Origin: Apostichopus japonicus
Taxonomy: Eukaryota; Echinodermata; Holothuroidea; Aspidochirotida; Stichopodidae
Reading direction: 5' to 3'
Assembly (NCBI RefSeq): GCF_037975245.1
Contig: NC_092569.1
Span: 2,581,501 to 2,645,500, forward strand
Length of the DNA: 64,000 nt
The notes beneath the pieces were generated by a model. The model was not told where the DNA came from and did not search any database. It saw nothing but the letters and a program-made list of their open reading frames with translations. Shown here piece after piece: positions 50,827 through 62,676 of this stretch. Numbering within the stretch: position 1 is the first letter of the stretch; each line of letters opens with the position of its first letter. The translations under genes were made by a program, and so were the position numbers.

Positions 50827-53800
50827 AGGGGTGTAATAAACCCCCAATATAAGCAGAAATACTGAACAACTCGTCGACGACAAAAATTGACATCACCACC
50901 AACTATTATTTACTTCTTTTTTTTTGAAAGGTACGACACCCAAGGTAAAAGGTGACCTCCAATGTTGTATTCTGTATTCTTGTTACCCCTGTGTGTGTCC
51001 TTAGTGTTTAGTTAAAATTTTCACATTTTTTTTGGTTGTCACTATTTAGAATTGATTACACATTATCTCGCGGATCAACTCTTTTTTCCCACGGAGCGTT
51101 TGAAGTATGCACAACTTAGCTCGGAACAAACATCATATACCGACAATATGAACAGACACTGGCAAAAAAAGCAACATTAATATCACACAAAAGCTGTTTA
51201 CGTCACTGTTTACTTGAAAAATACTAATTGTTAATATAACTAACCAAAAACACAAGTCTTTGGTTAAACAGCAATATGGCTCCTCCATGAATAGTCATTA
51301 GTAATATATATTTCATCAGCATGAACTGTTTTTTTTTTCGTTTTTAAGTAGAAAAAAATATCCCCCATTATGATATAATTTTAAAATGGCTCCTTGGATA
51401 AAATTTTCATTTATGTTTCCGGAAGTGTGGCTAACTTCACACAGATAAATAACCAAATGGGAGCACCAAGGCTGTATGTACAAAGAAAAAATAAAACAAG
51501 AGAGAGAATAAGAAGGGAAGAAAAAATAGAAGATGATATGATGGGAGTTTTTAAAGAAAGAAGCTTACATCCCTTCGGCATCTTCTTTTGCAACAACCAC
51601 CATGTGGGTGTGAACAAAAACCTCACAATCCCAAACACTCTTGAAGTAAAATTATAAAAGCAAAGTGTGGCAATCTTGCATATTTTGGTACAAATAGCCT
51701 TGTTTTGTCTTAATAACCATTACCAAGCCCTACAATTTTGTGTAATGATTTCGCGTTCCGTTTAAGAAACACGAAAGTTCCTCGACCTTTTTTTTTTAAG
51801 ACTGTACACGTCCTCATCATGTTTTATAAAATCTGTACAATATGAGACAGCAGTGGAAACCAAGAGAACTTGAAAAATGTTTATTCATTGAGTTTTGTGT
51901 TAATTTGCATTTTTTTTTCATTTTTTATAACAACAATAAGTCTCTCGTTTCTAAAAATCTCACCACCTGGTATATTGCTATCGAGATTCGAAGAAAGTCT
52001 AGACAGTAGCATTTTGATGAGGCACTGGTTTCATTCACGACACATTTCATAATAGCATCTCATGTCCCCTCATAACAATAATGGACTCTTCCGGCTCTCC
52101 TATTATTTTACATTATATAGGGAAGAATCCATTACTGGAAACGGGGAAGAACATCAATACACTAAGTCAATGGGACCCTTGTTAACGTCACATTTAATCA
52201 CACACAGTAAATCACCTCTGGAATAACATGATGAACTGAAAAACTCTTTGAGTCGCCATTGACAACAACGATTGGAAAATTACAACTGCCGAACCACCTG
52301 CGCAAAGAAGTTAAAAAGGTTTTCATGCAACTCTGCTTTTTCTTTACATCAACCAAGAACTTAGGAATTGTCTCTTTTTTCTCCTTCACTGCCTTAATCT
52401 TCTACACATATCAAGCAATTTTTAAGAAAAAAAAAAAAAAAAGCATTACTGCAAATACTTAACAACAATAACAACAACATTTAGACAGCATTTTTAGAAA
52501 AAGGAAAAAATAAAAATAAAAACATAAAAATTACAGGTTTTTTTTCGTTTTGCATAAAAACAGCAGGTACACAGAGCTGAAAGTTCCAAAGCATACAAAT
52601 AGTTTGCCTTATAATATCCACATGATTTAGAAAAATAAAACATTTACAACAAGCTTATGAATGATTACGATTAATAACAGATTAAGCGAGTATTTTTTTT
52701 TTCCTTTTTTCTTTTCTTTTCAAATCAAGTCAACCCTCCTTGTCCTCTCTTTATGTTCACGCCACAAGTGCGTCTTCTAGGACATTAATGTTAGTTTGAC
52801 AACCTACAAACTTTTTTATATAATACAGAATCATTAAGTCACACACTCCCTGAGTACAAATGAAGACAACTGCTTGCGGTGAAATTTTTCGCCCCTTTTC
52901 CTCCTCTCCTCTCACACTCTGGCGGCTCGACCTAAGTCGACCCACACTCCTCTACCATTCTCTCAGATATGAAACTAAACCCCAAAAAATTGACAAAACA
53001 ACAGGTTATTAACCCTATGTAGTTAGAATACCTTTTACATAGACCATCAAGGCAACAGCTTATCTTAAAAAATTTCACTTTAAAAAAAGAAAAAAAAACG
53101 TAGATGGATACTCCAAATTTACATCATTAAAATTCAGTGCAAAAATTTGAAAGAAACAACAGAGAGATGGTACACCGTTTACAAAATCACAGATTTGTTT
53201 TTAAGAAAAAGAAATACGCGAAGAGAAAATCAAAATGAAACCAAAGAAAAAAATATAGTTAGGACATGTTAAATCATCTTGAAAGTACAAAAACTTAAAG
53301 GTTTAAAAAAAAAAATAAAAAAAAATATCAACTTGGTTGACTAATAGTTCAAACAGGACTAGACACACTCTCATCTTTCACTGATTACAAAAACACCCTT
53401 TAATTTCTTTAAAAAAAAAAAAAAGATAAAACAAAGAAAAGGAAAAATTTTTCAAAAGTTCAATGTATCTGCCACTACCCTACCATCTTAAACATGACAA
53501 CAGCATATTTGCTGTGAGAGATTCAAAAGAAGCGCAGCCTTACATCGAAACATTATTTACTGAGGGTTTGACACTAGAATTTTACTGGCTTGGCTAAAAA
53601 GAAAAGTTCATTCTAAAAGTGTGAGAAAAAAAAATTATTTCATTTTTAGAGTCTCAGATGATAACAAGGAAAACAGGTTGATATTTGCCCCTAAAATTTA
53701 TATTAATGATGAAAGTGATTGAGAGGTATGATTAAAAGTCAATATTAAAAGTGGGAAAAGTTCCTTTTTTTTTTCCTTCTTATTTATTCAATTTTTATTT

Positions 53801-54589
53801 TGGTAATATTACTCCAATCAAGAAGGCAGAACAGTATACCATACCGGTGGGTTGTGCGACTGTTAGCACCATTTTTCAATGTCTCTGCAGACTTGCCATC
53901 AAATGGTTCAAATTCCTAAAATATATTTATTAGTGTGAAGAACCCATAAGTTGTGAGACATTAAATATTATCATATACCATCACAATGCTTAAGTTGTTG
54001 CAATCAATTTGATTTCAAACAGATAGTTACTGGTAGTTCTTACCGAATTAATTTTACTCAAAATAAGATACAAATTGATCGAACTAAGCAAGCCTGCTAT
54101 ATTTCACCACCAAATGAATATTCATTTTGTTCGAATGATAAATGATGCAATTTGCAAAAATTCATCGGTTTTCGTCTTTCTGTTTTCCCTTCTTGAAATT
54201 ATCATCGAGCTAATAAAAGTTCCACTGTTTACAGACGTTTGGTTGCAATTTGTTTGTGATAATCATCAATTAGTGAACATGCTCACACACAAGGAAGTTG
54301 AGCTTTACAATATAACAGAGCGATTTCCGATGTCCTAATACTAGCGATTGACACTTTATTTTTACGGTGAGACATTTCCAGTGATATACAATAGTCTCTT
54401 CTCCCTTAATCAATATTGACTTTTGAGGTAATTGAATTTGTATTGAGGCTATTGCAACATGAAATAACTTATAAAAAATAAACACTGCTTGTGAGGTATG
54501 TTTTGGCAAGGAACCACATGTGTACATATTTAGTGTGATATATCAGACCATTTCTCACCATATCCCATCTGATACCTGCAAGGTATCCC
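50827..54589. other. AT-rich non-coding stretch
   Basis: Many A- and T-tracts, including a 17-A run near 52,427. No frame longer than 90 codons, no tRNA-like boxes and no tandem array were noticed. If the zinc-finger gene has a very long 3' UTR it could reach into this region on the minus strand, but nothing in the sequence proves it. Confidence 0.45.
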
Positions 54590-55015
54590 ACATGATAGCA
54601 TTCCATATTCGTATTGTGTGATCATCTCATGTACCATATAGTATGTATAGTATTGTGTGAAAATGTATGTAATGTACCATGTGGTATTTTGTGAAAATGC
54701 GTGCAATGTACCATATTGCATGTACAGTATTGTGTGAAAATGCATGTCATGTACCATGTGGTATTGTGTGAAAATGCAAGCAATGTACCATATTGCATGT
54801 GGTACTGCGTGATATTGTGTGTAATGTGCCAGATAAATGTGGAATTGTGTGACATTATATGTAATTTGACACATAGCATGTGGTATTCTGTGATAACCTA
54901 CGTAATTTGCCAGATAAATGTGGTATTGTGTGATAATCTATGCAATATGTCATATAGCATGTGATATTGTGTGACTTTCTATGTAATGTGCCATACAACA
55001 TGTTGTATTGATACG
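54590..55015. repeat. Minisatellite, ~40/80-bp degenerate units
   Basis: The phrase 'gtggtattgtgtga' and variants recur at about 54,651, 54,685, 54,729, 54,762, 54,803, 54,843, 54,883, 54,923 and 54,963. Between them lie 'aatgtaccat', 'attgcatg' and 'gccagataaatg'. Spacing alternates around 33-44 bp, giving a two-part unit near 80 bp. Units are degenerate. Frames are open on both strands because the repeat lacks stops, not because it codes. Confidence 0.85.
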
Positions 55016-57695
55016 TCATACCCCATTAATACCAAACTCTGATATTTCCGATATACATTGAGGTACTAAATGATATCCCATGAGATGTTGCACAACGTGG
55101 TATATGATTGTTCATAACATACTGTACCCAATGTTACTTTTCATGCATGTAGGACATAATAACCCATCTGAAGGCTAGTGTGGCTCTCTTTTTTACTCTG
55201 AGGATACAGGTAATATCTAGCACCCAAAACTGACCAATAAAACACCTCCAACTAACCTCTTCTCTTGTCTCAAAATTTCTTCACAAAATTTAATCGACAT
55301 TTTAATGGCTATTATATTTATAATTCCAACGATTCCATCAAGCAACATAGTAACATTCTTTCCTACCGACTATTTCCATCAATTTGTTTCGCTTCTCTAA
55401 AATCTCTATTCTAGTACAATCTAGTCCTCCACTTTTGAAACATGACTCAAATATGCTTGTATAAAACACCATACCGTATAAAACACCTTGTTGGGTATGA
55501 AAAATAAAAATATGAATGTTATAAAAATATGAAACTTAAAAAGGAGCATTGCCAAAACTGAAAAGTGTAAAGCACCAAATTTTGCACAGAACCGGGTTCA
55601 CATAACTTTGTTGGAAGACAGTGCGAACCCATCCCGCAATCTCCGAATACTGCATACGAGATGACTTGCACGACGTCACATGACCCCTAAACAGATTTAC
55701 CAAGAAAACAGTAAAGATCGTATCCTCTAAAAAAAAAAAAATAAAAAAAAAAGTGGGGAGAAAATGTGTAATTATATGAAGGTTTTTCTCCTTTTTATTT
55801 AAACTTAACAATAAGTAGCAATATTGAATTCCTTCCTATCAGCATTTAGTTGTAGATTTATGTTGCTTTACAGTTTAACAAGAGTTTGTCACAAAATTTA
55901 AGAATATGAAATTTATTGTTAAATATTACCACACAAGGCATATCAAAAAAACATATCTAGATTACTTTGTTTTTCATTACATGGGGGAAAAAAGCAGAGA
56001 AAGCTATTTTTGAACATGCAAAAATTCTCCTGTCTTGGCTTTTTTTGGAGGGATAACATTGAATATAAGTTTTTACGAGCAGAAGTGATGTTTTTTTTCT
56101 CTTACAAACCTACCATGTTGAGATGCTAAGGCCTTACATGAAAGCACTGCATGAATAGAAATTTACAAAAAGATCCAATAAAAAATGTCAAAATGTCAAT
56201 TCCCTTACACCAATCGGTGTTTTATCATATTTCTCTGTAAAGTTTTGTATCTTGAGGATTTCTGGTGAACATCAAAGGGTGTTGGGTTAGCTTACATCCT
56301 ATCATAGCTAATCGGAATGAAAGGAACTCATTAAGACTTCTTCTCCTTCGATGGAACTTTAGATGAGCATAGTAAACAAAGGATATTAATTTCCTTTCAT
56401 ACTGTGAATTATCTATCGAAAGCTATTTGAGAGCCCATTTCAAGTCGACCGACTAAATGGTACAAAGACTGAATTGAAATGTGTCTATCAAAATGGCCAT
56501 ATTTGTTAGTAATCCAACAGCCTCCAAAGGAGGGATTTCTTGGCAGCCCAAATAATGTCCCTTTTCTCCTTTTTTCTAAATTACATCAGGGCATCCATTT
56601 GGACCACCTCGTTCCCCCCACCCCCTCTGCTGTCCATCAATTATATTTCTCCAATAAAGTTCTCAGCAATGAAGAAGTTCCAAACCCTAATGAGTCACCG
56701 TTGGTGGGTGAGACCTAGAATTTTTTTTTTCTCAATTTTTTTCCTTTTTTAACAGCAGAGTTGTATTTATTTCAATTTCAATTACATGAAAATCTTGAGA
56801 GAGAGAAAAAAAAAATGATATAACAATTGTGTTTACGTTATTTTATGAGGTATTTGAAAGGCATAAAAATGAGTAGCTCGCTAAAAAATCTATTTACACA
56901 TTCGTGATTGAGGTGAGTCAGTTATGAAGTAGTAATATTCTGGCATGACATGGCGAGTGTTAAAAATACTTAAGAGAGAAAAAAAAAAATGAGGGGAAAA
57001 AAAAAAGACTCAATAATTTACTGGTTCCTTGGTAATTCCTAGAAAAAAACTTCTTGGCCTCTTCAGTGACAGTGTCTCCATGTAAAAGGATATGTCTTAA
57101 AGAAAAAAAAGAAAATGAGATGCTTACGGAAAATGATAAAATGTCACACACTTCTCCACTTAATACAATGAAAAACTTTACAGTTGTTTTGCAATGTCAA
57201 ACTGAAAATTATTAGAAAAGGAAGAGCTAAAGAAAAGAGTTGCATAATTTGTTAAACATTATGGAGAGAACCGGCAAGCCAAAACTTTGTCTAAAACCCC
57301 TTCCTCCCCCACCCCCCAAAAAATGAAAATCTAAACCCCCCGAGTTATTTCAGTGTTAAGAAGACTTTGAATGTCGAATATCAATTGACAAAGATTTTAA
57401 TGCCCGTAGGCAAGAGCGACAAACAAACAAAAATAGAATAAATATAAACAAGAAACAAACCAACGACGACACAACACGGCGACGATCAAAGGGTGTAGTT
57501 ATAAGGTTCAATGTCAAACAGACTATGTGACGGCATTATACAGAAAAAAATAAACTCCTTTTTACTTGTTGTAATTTATAATACTGATACATAGAACTAT
57601 GACATTTTAAGTCTTATTTAAATGCACAAATTTACATGTTAAATATTCATTGTATGAAGACATGATGCATATTCATGACATTGTTGAGGTATCTT

Positions 57696-57731
<36 letters not shown>

Positions 57732-60700
57732 TTAGTTAGAGAAAACAACAGATGGCAACAATTGTGCACCTCAAATTTAAGGTCAAGGGTCATGAGAAAG
57801 AAGCGTGTAAAAGTGCAAAAATAATGAATAATCATGAGGCAGCAATGAAAGACATGCACAAGGAAATCGAATAACAATTAATCACAGGAAAGAAGAAAGT
57901 AAAGAAAAAAAGGCAGCAGAGCTTTTTAAAAATAAACCAAAGAAGCCCTAAAATTGTAATATTTTAACCCCTATTACCCTTTCCTTTTAAATCATTTTTT
58001 ACAGAGAACTCAAAACATTGACAAGCATTAAAAAAAAATCTCCACTTTGATTGCATGGTATATCGTTCTGCTGTAGGACGGCACCCCCTTTCAAACGGTA
58101 CATTTTTCTCTCAAACTAGCATTTCCTACATTTTCTGAACAAAAGTTGGACCAGAACAATGTTGTAAATTTGTTTAGGTCGCAACATCAATTCCATCTCA
58201 TCTTTCTCGAGGAGCGTTACCTTTAAGACGACACATTTTCTGGAGTGAACGGACACAAAGCTTTCAAAAGTTTTCAAAGTTTCAAAAGTTTTCAAACTTG
58301 GCAAAAATAGTGATTCCTTTAGCAGATTGGATATTACTCCAAAACTTGTGCTGGCTGGCCTTCTTTTAACGAGGGTGGAAAATATCTCTCGGATGAGACA
58401 GATGTGTTTAGGTACCTCGTTTTTTAACATGAAACAAAAGGTTTTAATTGGTGAAACATATCTCAAATATAACTTAAAAGTTTGATGGGGTGGGGTGATG
58501 AGACTAGTCATTGATCAAAAAGTTTCTGATTTTACTCTATTTTACTGATTTTACTTAGTCATTTTAAATGCTGACTGATAATTTTCCCAAATTTTTCCCA
58601 AATGTAGAGCTTGAAATTATCAGGTATGAAGATTTAATTGGTGAAACATACCTCATTCATGAAACAAAATGGGTATGTGATGAAGGAAATGATCGAATGT
58701 TCCTAAAATTTAACTTACCATGATCAGGATCAAATCTGGTAGAAAAATGCAGAATTTGAGGAAATGTCTCGGCAATGTCTCGTGAAAGAGAGACTTCACC
58801 AATGTTGCCAACTAATTTGAATGTAAAAAGCCCATGCTTAAGAACGACCACCTCACAGTTTAGAACAGAAAAAGTAAAAGTCAGCCATTAAAAAAAAAAA
58901 AAAAACAACTAATAATATTAATAAAAATATAAAAGCATAAAATAATATACACAAGAAGAAGTTGGTTATATTTGTACAATAATTGGCTAATAGGGCATTG
59001 AGATAAATATTGAGTATATTCTGGATACAGAAAGTACATTTTTATTCAATAAAGTGAAATGTTTCAATATATAAAATTTTTGCTTCAAGCTTCCTTTTTC
59101 ATTTCTTGCCTTTGTTAGGTTTTTGACAGCCCCTCCCCCTCACCCAAAAGACAATAAAGATCCTTAAAATATACTTTCAATGATATCTAAGAAGACAAAA
59201 AAATCAATAAAAATAGTTCAAGCTGTCTGCTATAAAGGTGATACTTGGTAATTTTTATATTTTAATGGAGGGTAAAAACAATTTAAAATAATGATAATTT
59301 ACTCCCTCAATTGCAGTTCAGCTGAATGTGCTAGAGTGAATACTATATAATTTTATTTCTGGTCTTTATATGAATAATATCAGGTTACCAATTCAGATGA
59401 ATAATGTCTTAATAAAAACAAAACATGAAAAGGTAAATAAGGAGTTTGAAGTTTCATTAAGGTTTAGTTTTTGTCTTGAAAATGAGGGGTGGGTGGGGGG
59501 GGGTAGGGGGTTAAAAGGAGAAGAACATAACCCGGGTTATGTGTGGCAGGCTTTGTTGGGCATTGTGATTGAGACAAGCTGCCAAAGATCAACTGCAATA
59601 ATTTCACAAGGAACAAAGATACAATATACACACACGCACACACACATTTAACATACAAAGAATGAAAGAAACAAATAGAAAACAGATTAAAAACCAAAAA
59701 GTTAAAATAAAATGGACGAACAAACAGAGAAACAGATTAGAAATGGAAGCTGCAAAAATTTGAAGGAAAAAAAAAAAGAAGAATTCCCACAGCCTGTTTG
59801 CCAATATACACATGCCAAGAATCGTATTGCACCTTGGAGTTTAAACTTGCACGTGTGTCACAGTTTCCTCTCTTACGAGAACTTGGAAAAACTCATGGAA
59901 GCACTCAGTTTTTCATGTTTAACCAAGTCATCGATTAAGAGGGAGAGTAAAATAGAAACCTTTTCAACGAAAATATAAAAAAGTGAGATATTTATCTATA
60001 TACATATATATCACTACATATATATATATATATATGTAATTAAATATACGTATATACTTGTCCAACTCATTTTCATTTCCACCAAAATGTTGAAGACCGT
60101 AAAAATCTTTAAAAAGAGAAGTTTGAATATGGATAAAGTTTCAACGGAGAGGTACCACACTTTTCTCCATATTTTAAATTTAAAGCAAAGTTGCTGAAGT
60201 TTTGGAAGAAGTCATCCCAAATTATTTTAGACAAAATACAAGAATGAAGGCCAACTCTTTCAATATGAAAGAAATGCAGACAAAAAATCTGTTTTCATTG
60301 TTGATCTTAATTCATTGCAACAAAATTCAAAATTCAAAAAAAAAATTATATATATATTTTAGAGTTAACCTGACAATTTCTCACTCGTATGTTAATATTT
60401 CAGGAAGGGTTAAAAATAATGTCGGTAGGTTTTGTTTACTGTTTCCCCTAAATTGAGTGTCAAACAAGCTGTGGAAATTTAAGACTGGATATATAATATC
60501 AACAGAATAAGATATCGCAGACTCGAGAATAAAAGATGTCAAAAGTAGAAGTGCCAACCAAAAGTGATATAGTAAAAAATGATGCAATAAATAACGAGAG
60601 ATAGAGAAAGAGAGAGAGAGAGAGAAAAAATTAAGCAAAAATCAGTCAAAGTTTGGATACACTTAAAGCTGAAAACAAAAAGGCTGTCACGTCATTCAAT

Positions 60701-60733
60701 CAAAACGATCCTCTCAGGTTTAAAAATGTGACT
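55016..60733. other. Non-coding, probably partly 3' UTR of the zinc-finger gene
   Basis: AT-rich sequence with an A29 tract (57,701-57,729), a CA run near 59,628-59,646, a TA-rich run at about 59,995-60,057 and a GA run at about 60,603-60,624. Several TTTATT hexamers, which are AATAAA on the minus strand, occur near 59,045 and 59,353. I cannot tell which, if any, serves as the polyadenylation signal of the gene ending at 60,734. No other gene is recognisable. Confidence 0.5.
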
Positions 60734-62356
60734 TCATTGAAAGGCCTGGTGAAACCGCGGCAGTGCCTGGTTCCCGAGGAAGCCCACGTGCATGGGGTCA
60801 AGGCCCTGCTGGCTGACTTGGTGGGAACTCATCTGCATCTGGTTGACGTGGAGATCCACGGCTGTAACCTGCGGCATCCCGATGTGCTCCACAGAGTGTG
60901 CCTGAATTACGTTATGAGGTAGATGGGCCTGTGGAGCATTCTGGGTAGACTGAGGTAGCGATGCGTGGGACGTGGTGGGTACCATCATATGTGGAGAGGT
61001 CGGTGTCGGCGGTGGGATGCCCTGGTGGTGGTGGTGGTGGTGGTGTTGAGGCTGCATGTGGGTGGAGTTGACCGGCAGGAAACCCAGCAGGTGGCCCACG
61101 TCCACTGACGTAGGGGTCATTGGATCGACCCCCATCTTGCAACTGCCCATGGACTCCATGCTCTCCATGACCGGCTCCACCTTGATCTGCGGGTGGTAGT
61201 TATTGTTGAACCGAGAGGGCGGTACGGGTGGTATCTTCAGGAGCTCCATCAGCCGGTTCCTCACGGGAGGCGACATCGGGTACGGCGGCTCCTGCTGGAT
61301 CGAGGTCGATGGAATCTGGGGATGTAACAGCTGCTGCGAATCGTGCATACTATGAAACGGTTCCTGAAATGTCATGCCCTGCGAGGTCACCATGTTCGGC
61401 ATCGACGCCACGGCCATCGCCTGCAGGTGCTCGCCGAGCCTAACCCGTATCTGTGGATCGCTGCCCTCGTGGCTCTTGCGAGTGTGGCGGACCAGGTGGT
61501 CCTTCCGGCCGAACCGCTGGCCACAGGTCTGGCATAAGAAGTCTTTTCTACCCGTATGTACGACCATATGTCGGCGCACGTCCTTGCGCGTATAAAATTT
61601 ACGGTCGCAGTGTTCGCACTGGTGCTTCTTTTCCTTGGTGACACTGGACTTCCCTGAATGTGACTTGATGTGTTGCAGTAGCGCCTCCGTATTCTCACAT
61701 TCCCGCTCGCAGATCTTGCAGACGAGCTCCCCCGACGCGGCCGCGTGCATGGCTATGTGTTTCTTGTACCCTGGCTTGGTGTTGTAGACTTTCCCGCACT
61801 CCGTGCACCTGAAGAGGACCTTGTTCGGGTCGTGGGTGTGCAGGTGGTTCTTCAGGTGATCCTTTCGGTGGAACTTCTTATCGCAGAAAGTGCAGCTGTG
61901 CATTTTGTTCGGTGAGTGAGTGGCCATGTGTCTCAGCAACTTGTATTTGGATATGAAAGCCTTGCCACAGTCAGACTCTGAACAGGTAAATGGCCTCTCC
62001 CCGGTGTGCAGGTATGTGTGGGTCTTCATCTTCTCCGCCGTCATGAATACTTTATCGCACTGGCCGCATGCAAAATTTTTGCTATCCTTCTTCCCCCTTC
62101 CACGTGCCCCCTTGCCTTTCGTCTTGCCCGCCTGGCCTTTGTCCGAACCGGAGGGACCCTCGATCTCTTTGGACATCTCCTCGCCCTCTTTCAACTTGGG
62201 TTTCCGGCCTCTCTTGGCTTTCCGCGACTCGCACAGGTGCGACTCGAGCTGGTTGAATGTTGCAAAGACTTTGTTACAACTCGAGCACTTCCACGGTTCA
62301 GAGGAGGATGGCGCCTCGTTGTTGTTGGTATCGTTGTACTGGAAGCTTGTGCTGGC
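60734..62356 (-). CDS. PLAG1: PLAG1/PLAGL2-like C2H2 zinc-finger transcription factor, 3'-terminal coding exon
   Basis: A nuclear, sequence-specific transcription factor by family. Vertebrate PLAG proteins bind a bipartite GC-rich site and activate growth genes such as IGF2. The exon encodes 540 residues. Seven canonical C2H2 fingers start at CGQC, CSESDC, CTFC, CTEC, CKIC, CEHC and CQTC and end at SH near 61,470. Family signatures include [56 protein letters not shown] and GRKDFLC. Before them lie a finger-like CSSC...H.C motif and basic KRGRKPK and [11 protein letters not shown] stretches, likely nuclear localisation signals. The C-terminal 240 residues are rich in Q, P, M and H, with His7 at 61,025-61,045, like a transactivation region, and end LPRFHQAFQ before TGA at 60,734-60,736. 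The exon begins at an acceptor (TTTTTGTCTTCAG, 62,357) in phase 0. In-frame codons beyond it, to a TTG, are judged intronic. Family assignment is firm; the choice among paralogues is not. Confidence 0.9.
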   Translation of the reverse strand, partial: ASTSFQYNDTNNNEAPSSSEPWKCSSCNKVFATFNQLESHLCESRKAKRGRKPKLKEGEEMSKEIEGPSGSDKGQAGKTKGKGARGRGKKDSKNFACGQCDKVFMTAEKMKTHTYLHTGERPFTCSESDCGKAFISKYKLLRHMATHSPNKMHSCTFCDKKFHRKDHLKNHLHTHDPNKVLFRCTECGKVYNTKPGYKKHIAMHAAASGELVCKICERECENTEALLQHIKSHSGKSSVTKEKKHQCEHCDRKFYTRKDVRRHMVVHTGRKDFLCQTCGQRFGRKDHLVRHTRKSHEGSDPQIRVRLGEHLQAMAVASMPNMVTSQGMTFQEPFHSMHDSQQLLHPQIPSTSIQQEPPYPMSPPVRNRLMELLKIPPVPPSRFNNNYHPQIKVEPVMESMESMGSCKMGVDPMTPTSVDVGHLLGFLPVNSTHMQPQHHHHHHHQGIPPPTPTSPHMMVPTTSHASLPQSTQNAPQAHLPHNVIQAHSVEHIGMPQVTAVDLHVNQMQMSSHQVSQQGLDPMHVGFLGNQALPRFHQAFQ

Positions 62357-62616
62357 CTGAAGACAAAAATGATAACAACAAACCAAAAATTGAAGGAAAG
62401 TAACAAATGTAGCCTGAATACTGGTTTTTTGAAAACCTGGTTTGCAATCGTAAAGTTTCGAAAGGGAAAGACGACCCAATATTCTCTATGTCAAACGTTG
62501 GAATTTCATACCAAATGTGTGTAAAACCTTTGCTTCACCCTAGCAACCAGCCAAAAATTTGTCAACCTCAATTGCCATCTTTGGGTTTAAAATGGTTTTT
62601 TCTTAAGATCACTCAC
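62357..62616 (-). other. Possible short intron of the zinc-finger gene
   Basis: The 3' end is a strong acceptor with a pyrimidine-rich tract. A matching donor, AAGG|GTGAGT on the minus strand (ACTCAC at plus 62,611-62,616), would give a 260-bp intron. If that donor is not used, the intron simply extends further upstream. The acceptor is well supported and the donor is not. Confidence 0.4.
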
Positions 62617-62676
62617 CCTTGAGATGCTTAAAAGGAAATGACATCGTAGAAGCATAGAATGGAGGAATCCGAGCAT
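62617..62676 (-). CDS. Weak candidate preceding coding exon of the zinc-finger gene
   Basis: On the minus strand an ATG at 62,674-62,676 (and a second at 62,653-62,655) opens a frame that runs to the GTGAGT donor in phase 0, as the next exon requires. It would add 20 (or 13) mostly hydrophobic residues before ASTSFQ. An in-frame TGA lies upstream, so the frame could be a first coding exon. Against this, both ATG contexts lack a good Kozak purine, and the hydrophobic peptide is unusual for the start of a PLAG protein. It may be coincidence. Confidence 0.2.

Noticed and set aside
54530-54964. Open frames of 85-114 codons on both strands
   Set aside because: They are translations of the stop-poor minisatellite, with H/T/Y/C-rich periodic peptides.
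57701-57729. A29 run as poly(A) tail of a processed pseudogene
   Set aside because: No coding or UTR-like sequence with identifiable source before it, and no target-site duplication seen; one of many homopolymers here.
58116-58511. 131-codon minus-strand frame
   Set aside because: Longest frame outside the gene and satellite, but low complexity in part ('tttcaaaagttttcaaa' repeats), no domain, and no splice or codon-use support.
62357-62479. N-terminal extension of the zinc-finger protein (41 codons in frame before ASTSFQ)
   Set aside because: It begins at TTG, not ATG, and the sequence includes the T-rich tract and AG of a strong splice acceptor, so it is read as intron.
61228-62524. Several plus-strand and alternative minus-strand frames of 60-172 codons over the zinc-finger exon
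   Set aside because: They are shadows of the GC-richer coding exon in other frames, with repetitive R/S/P-rich content and no domains.
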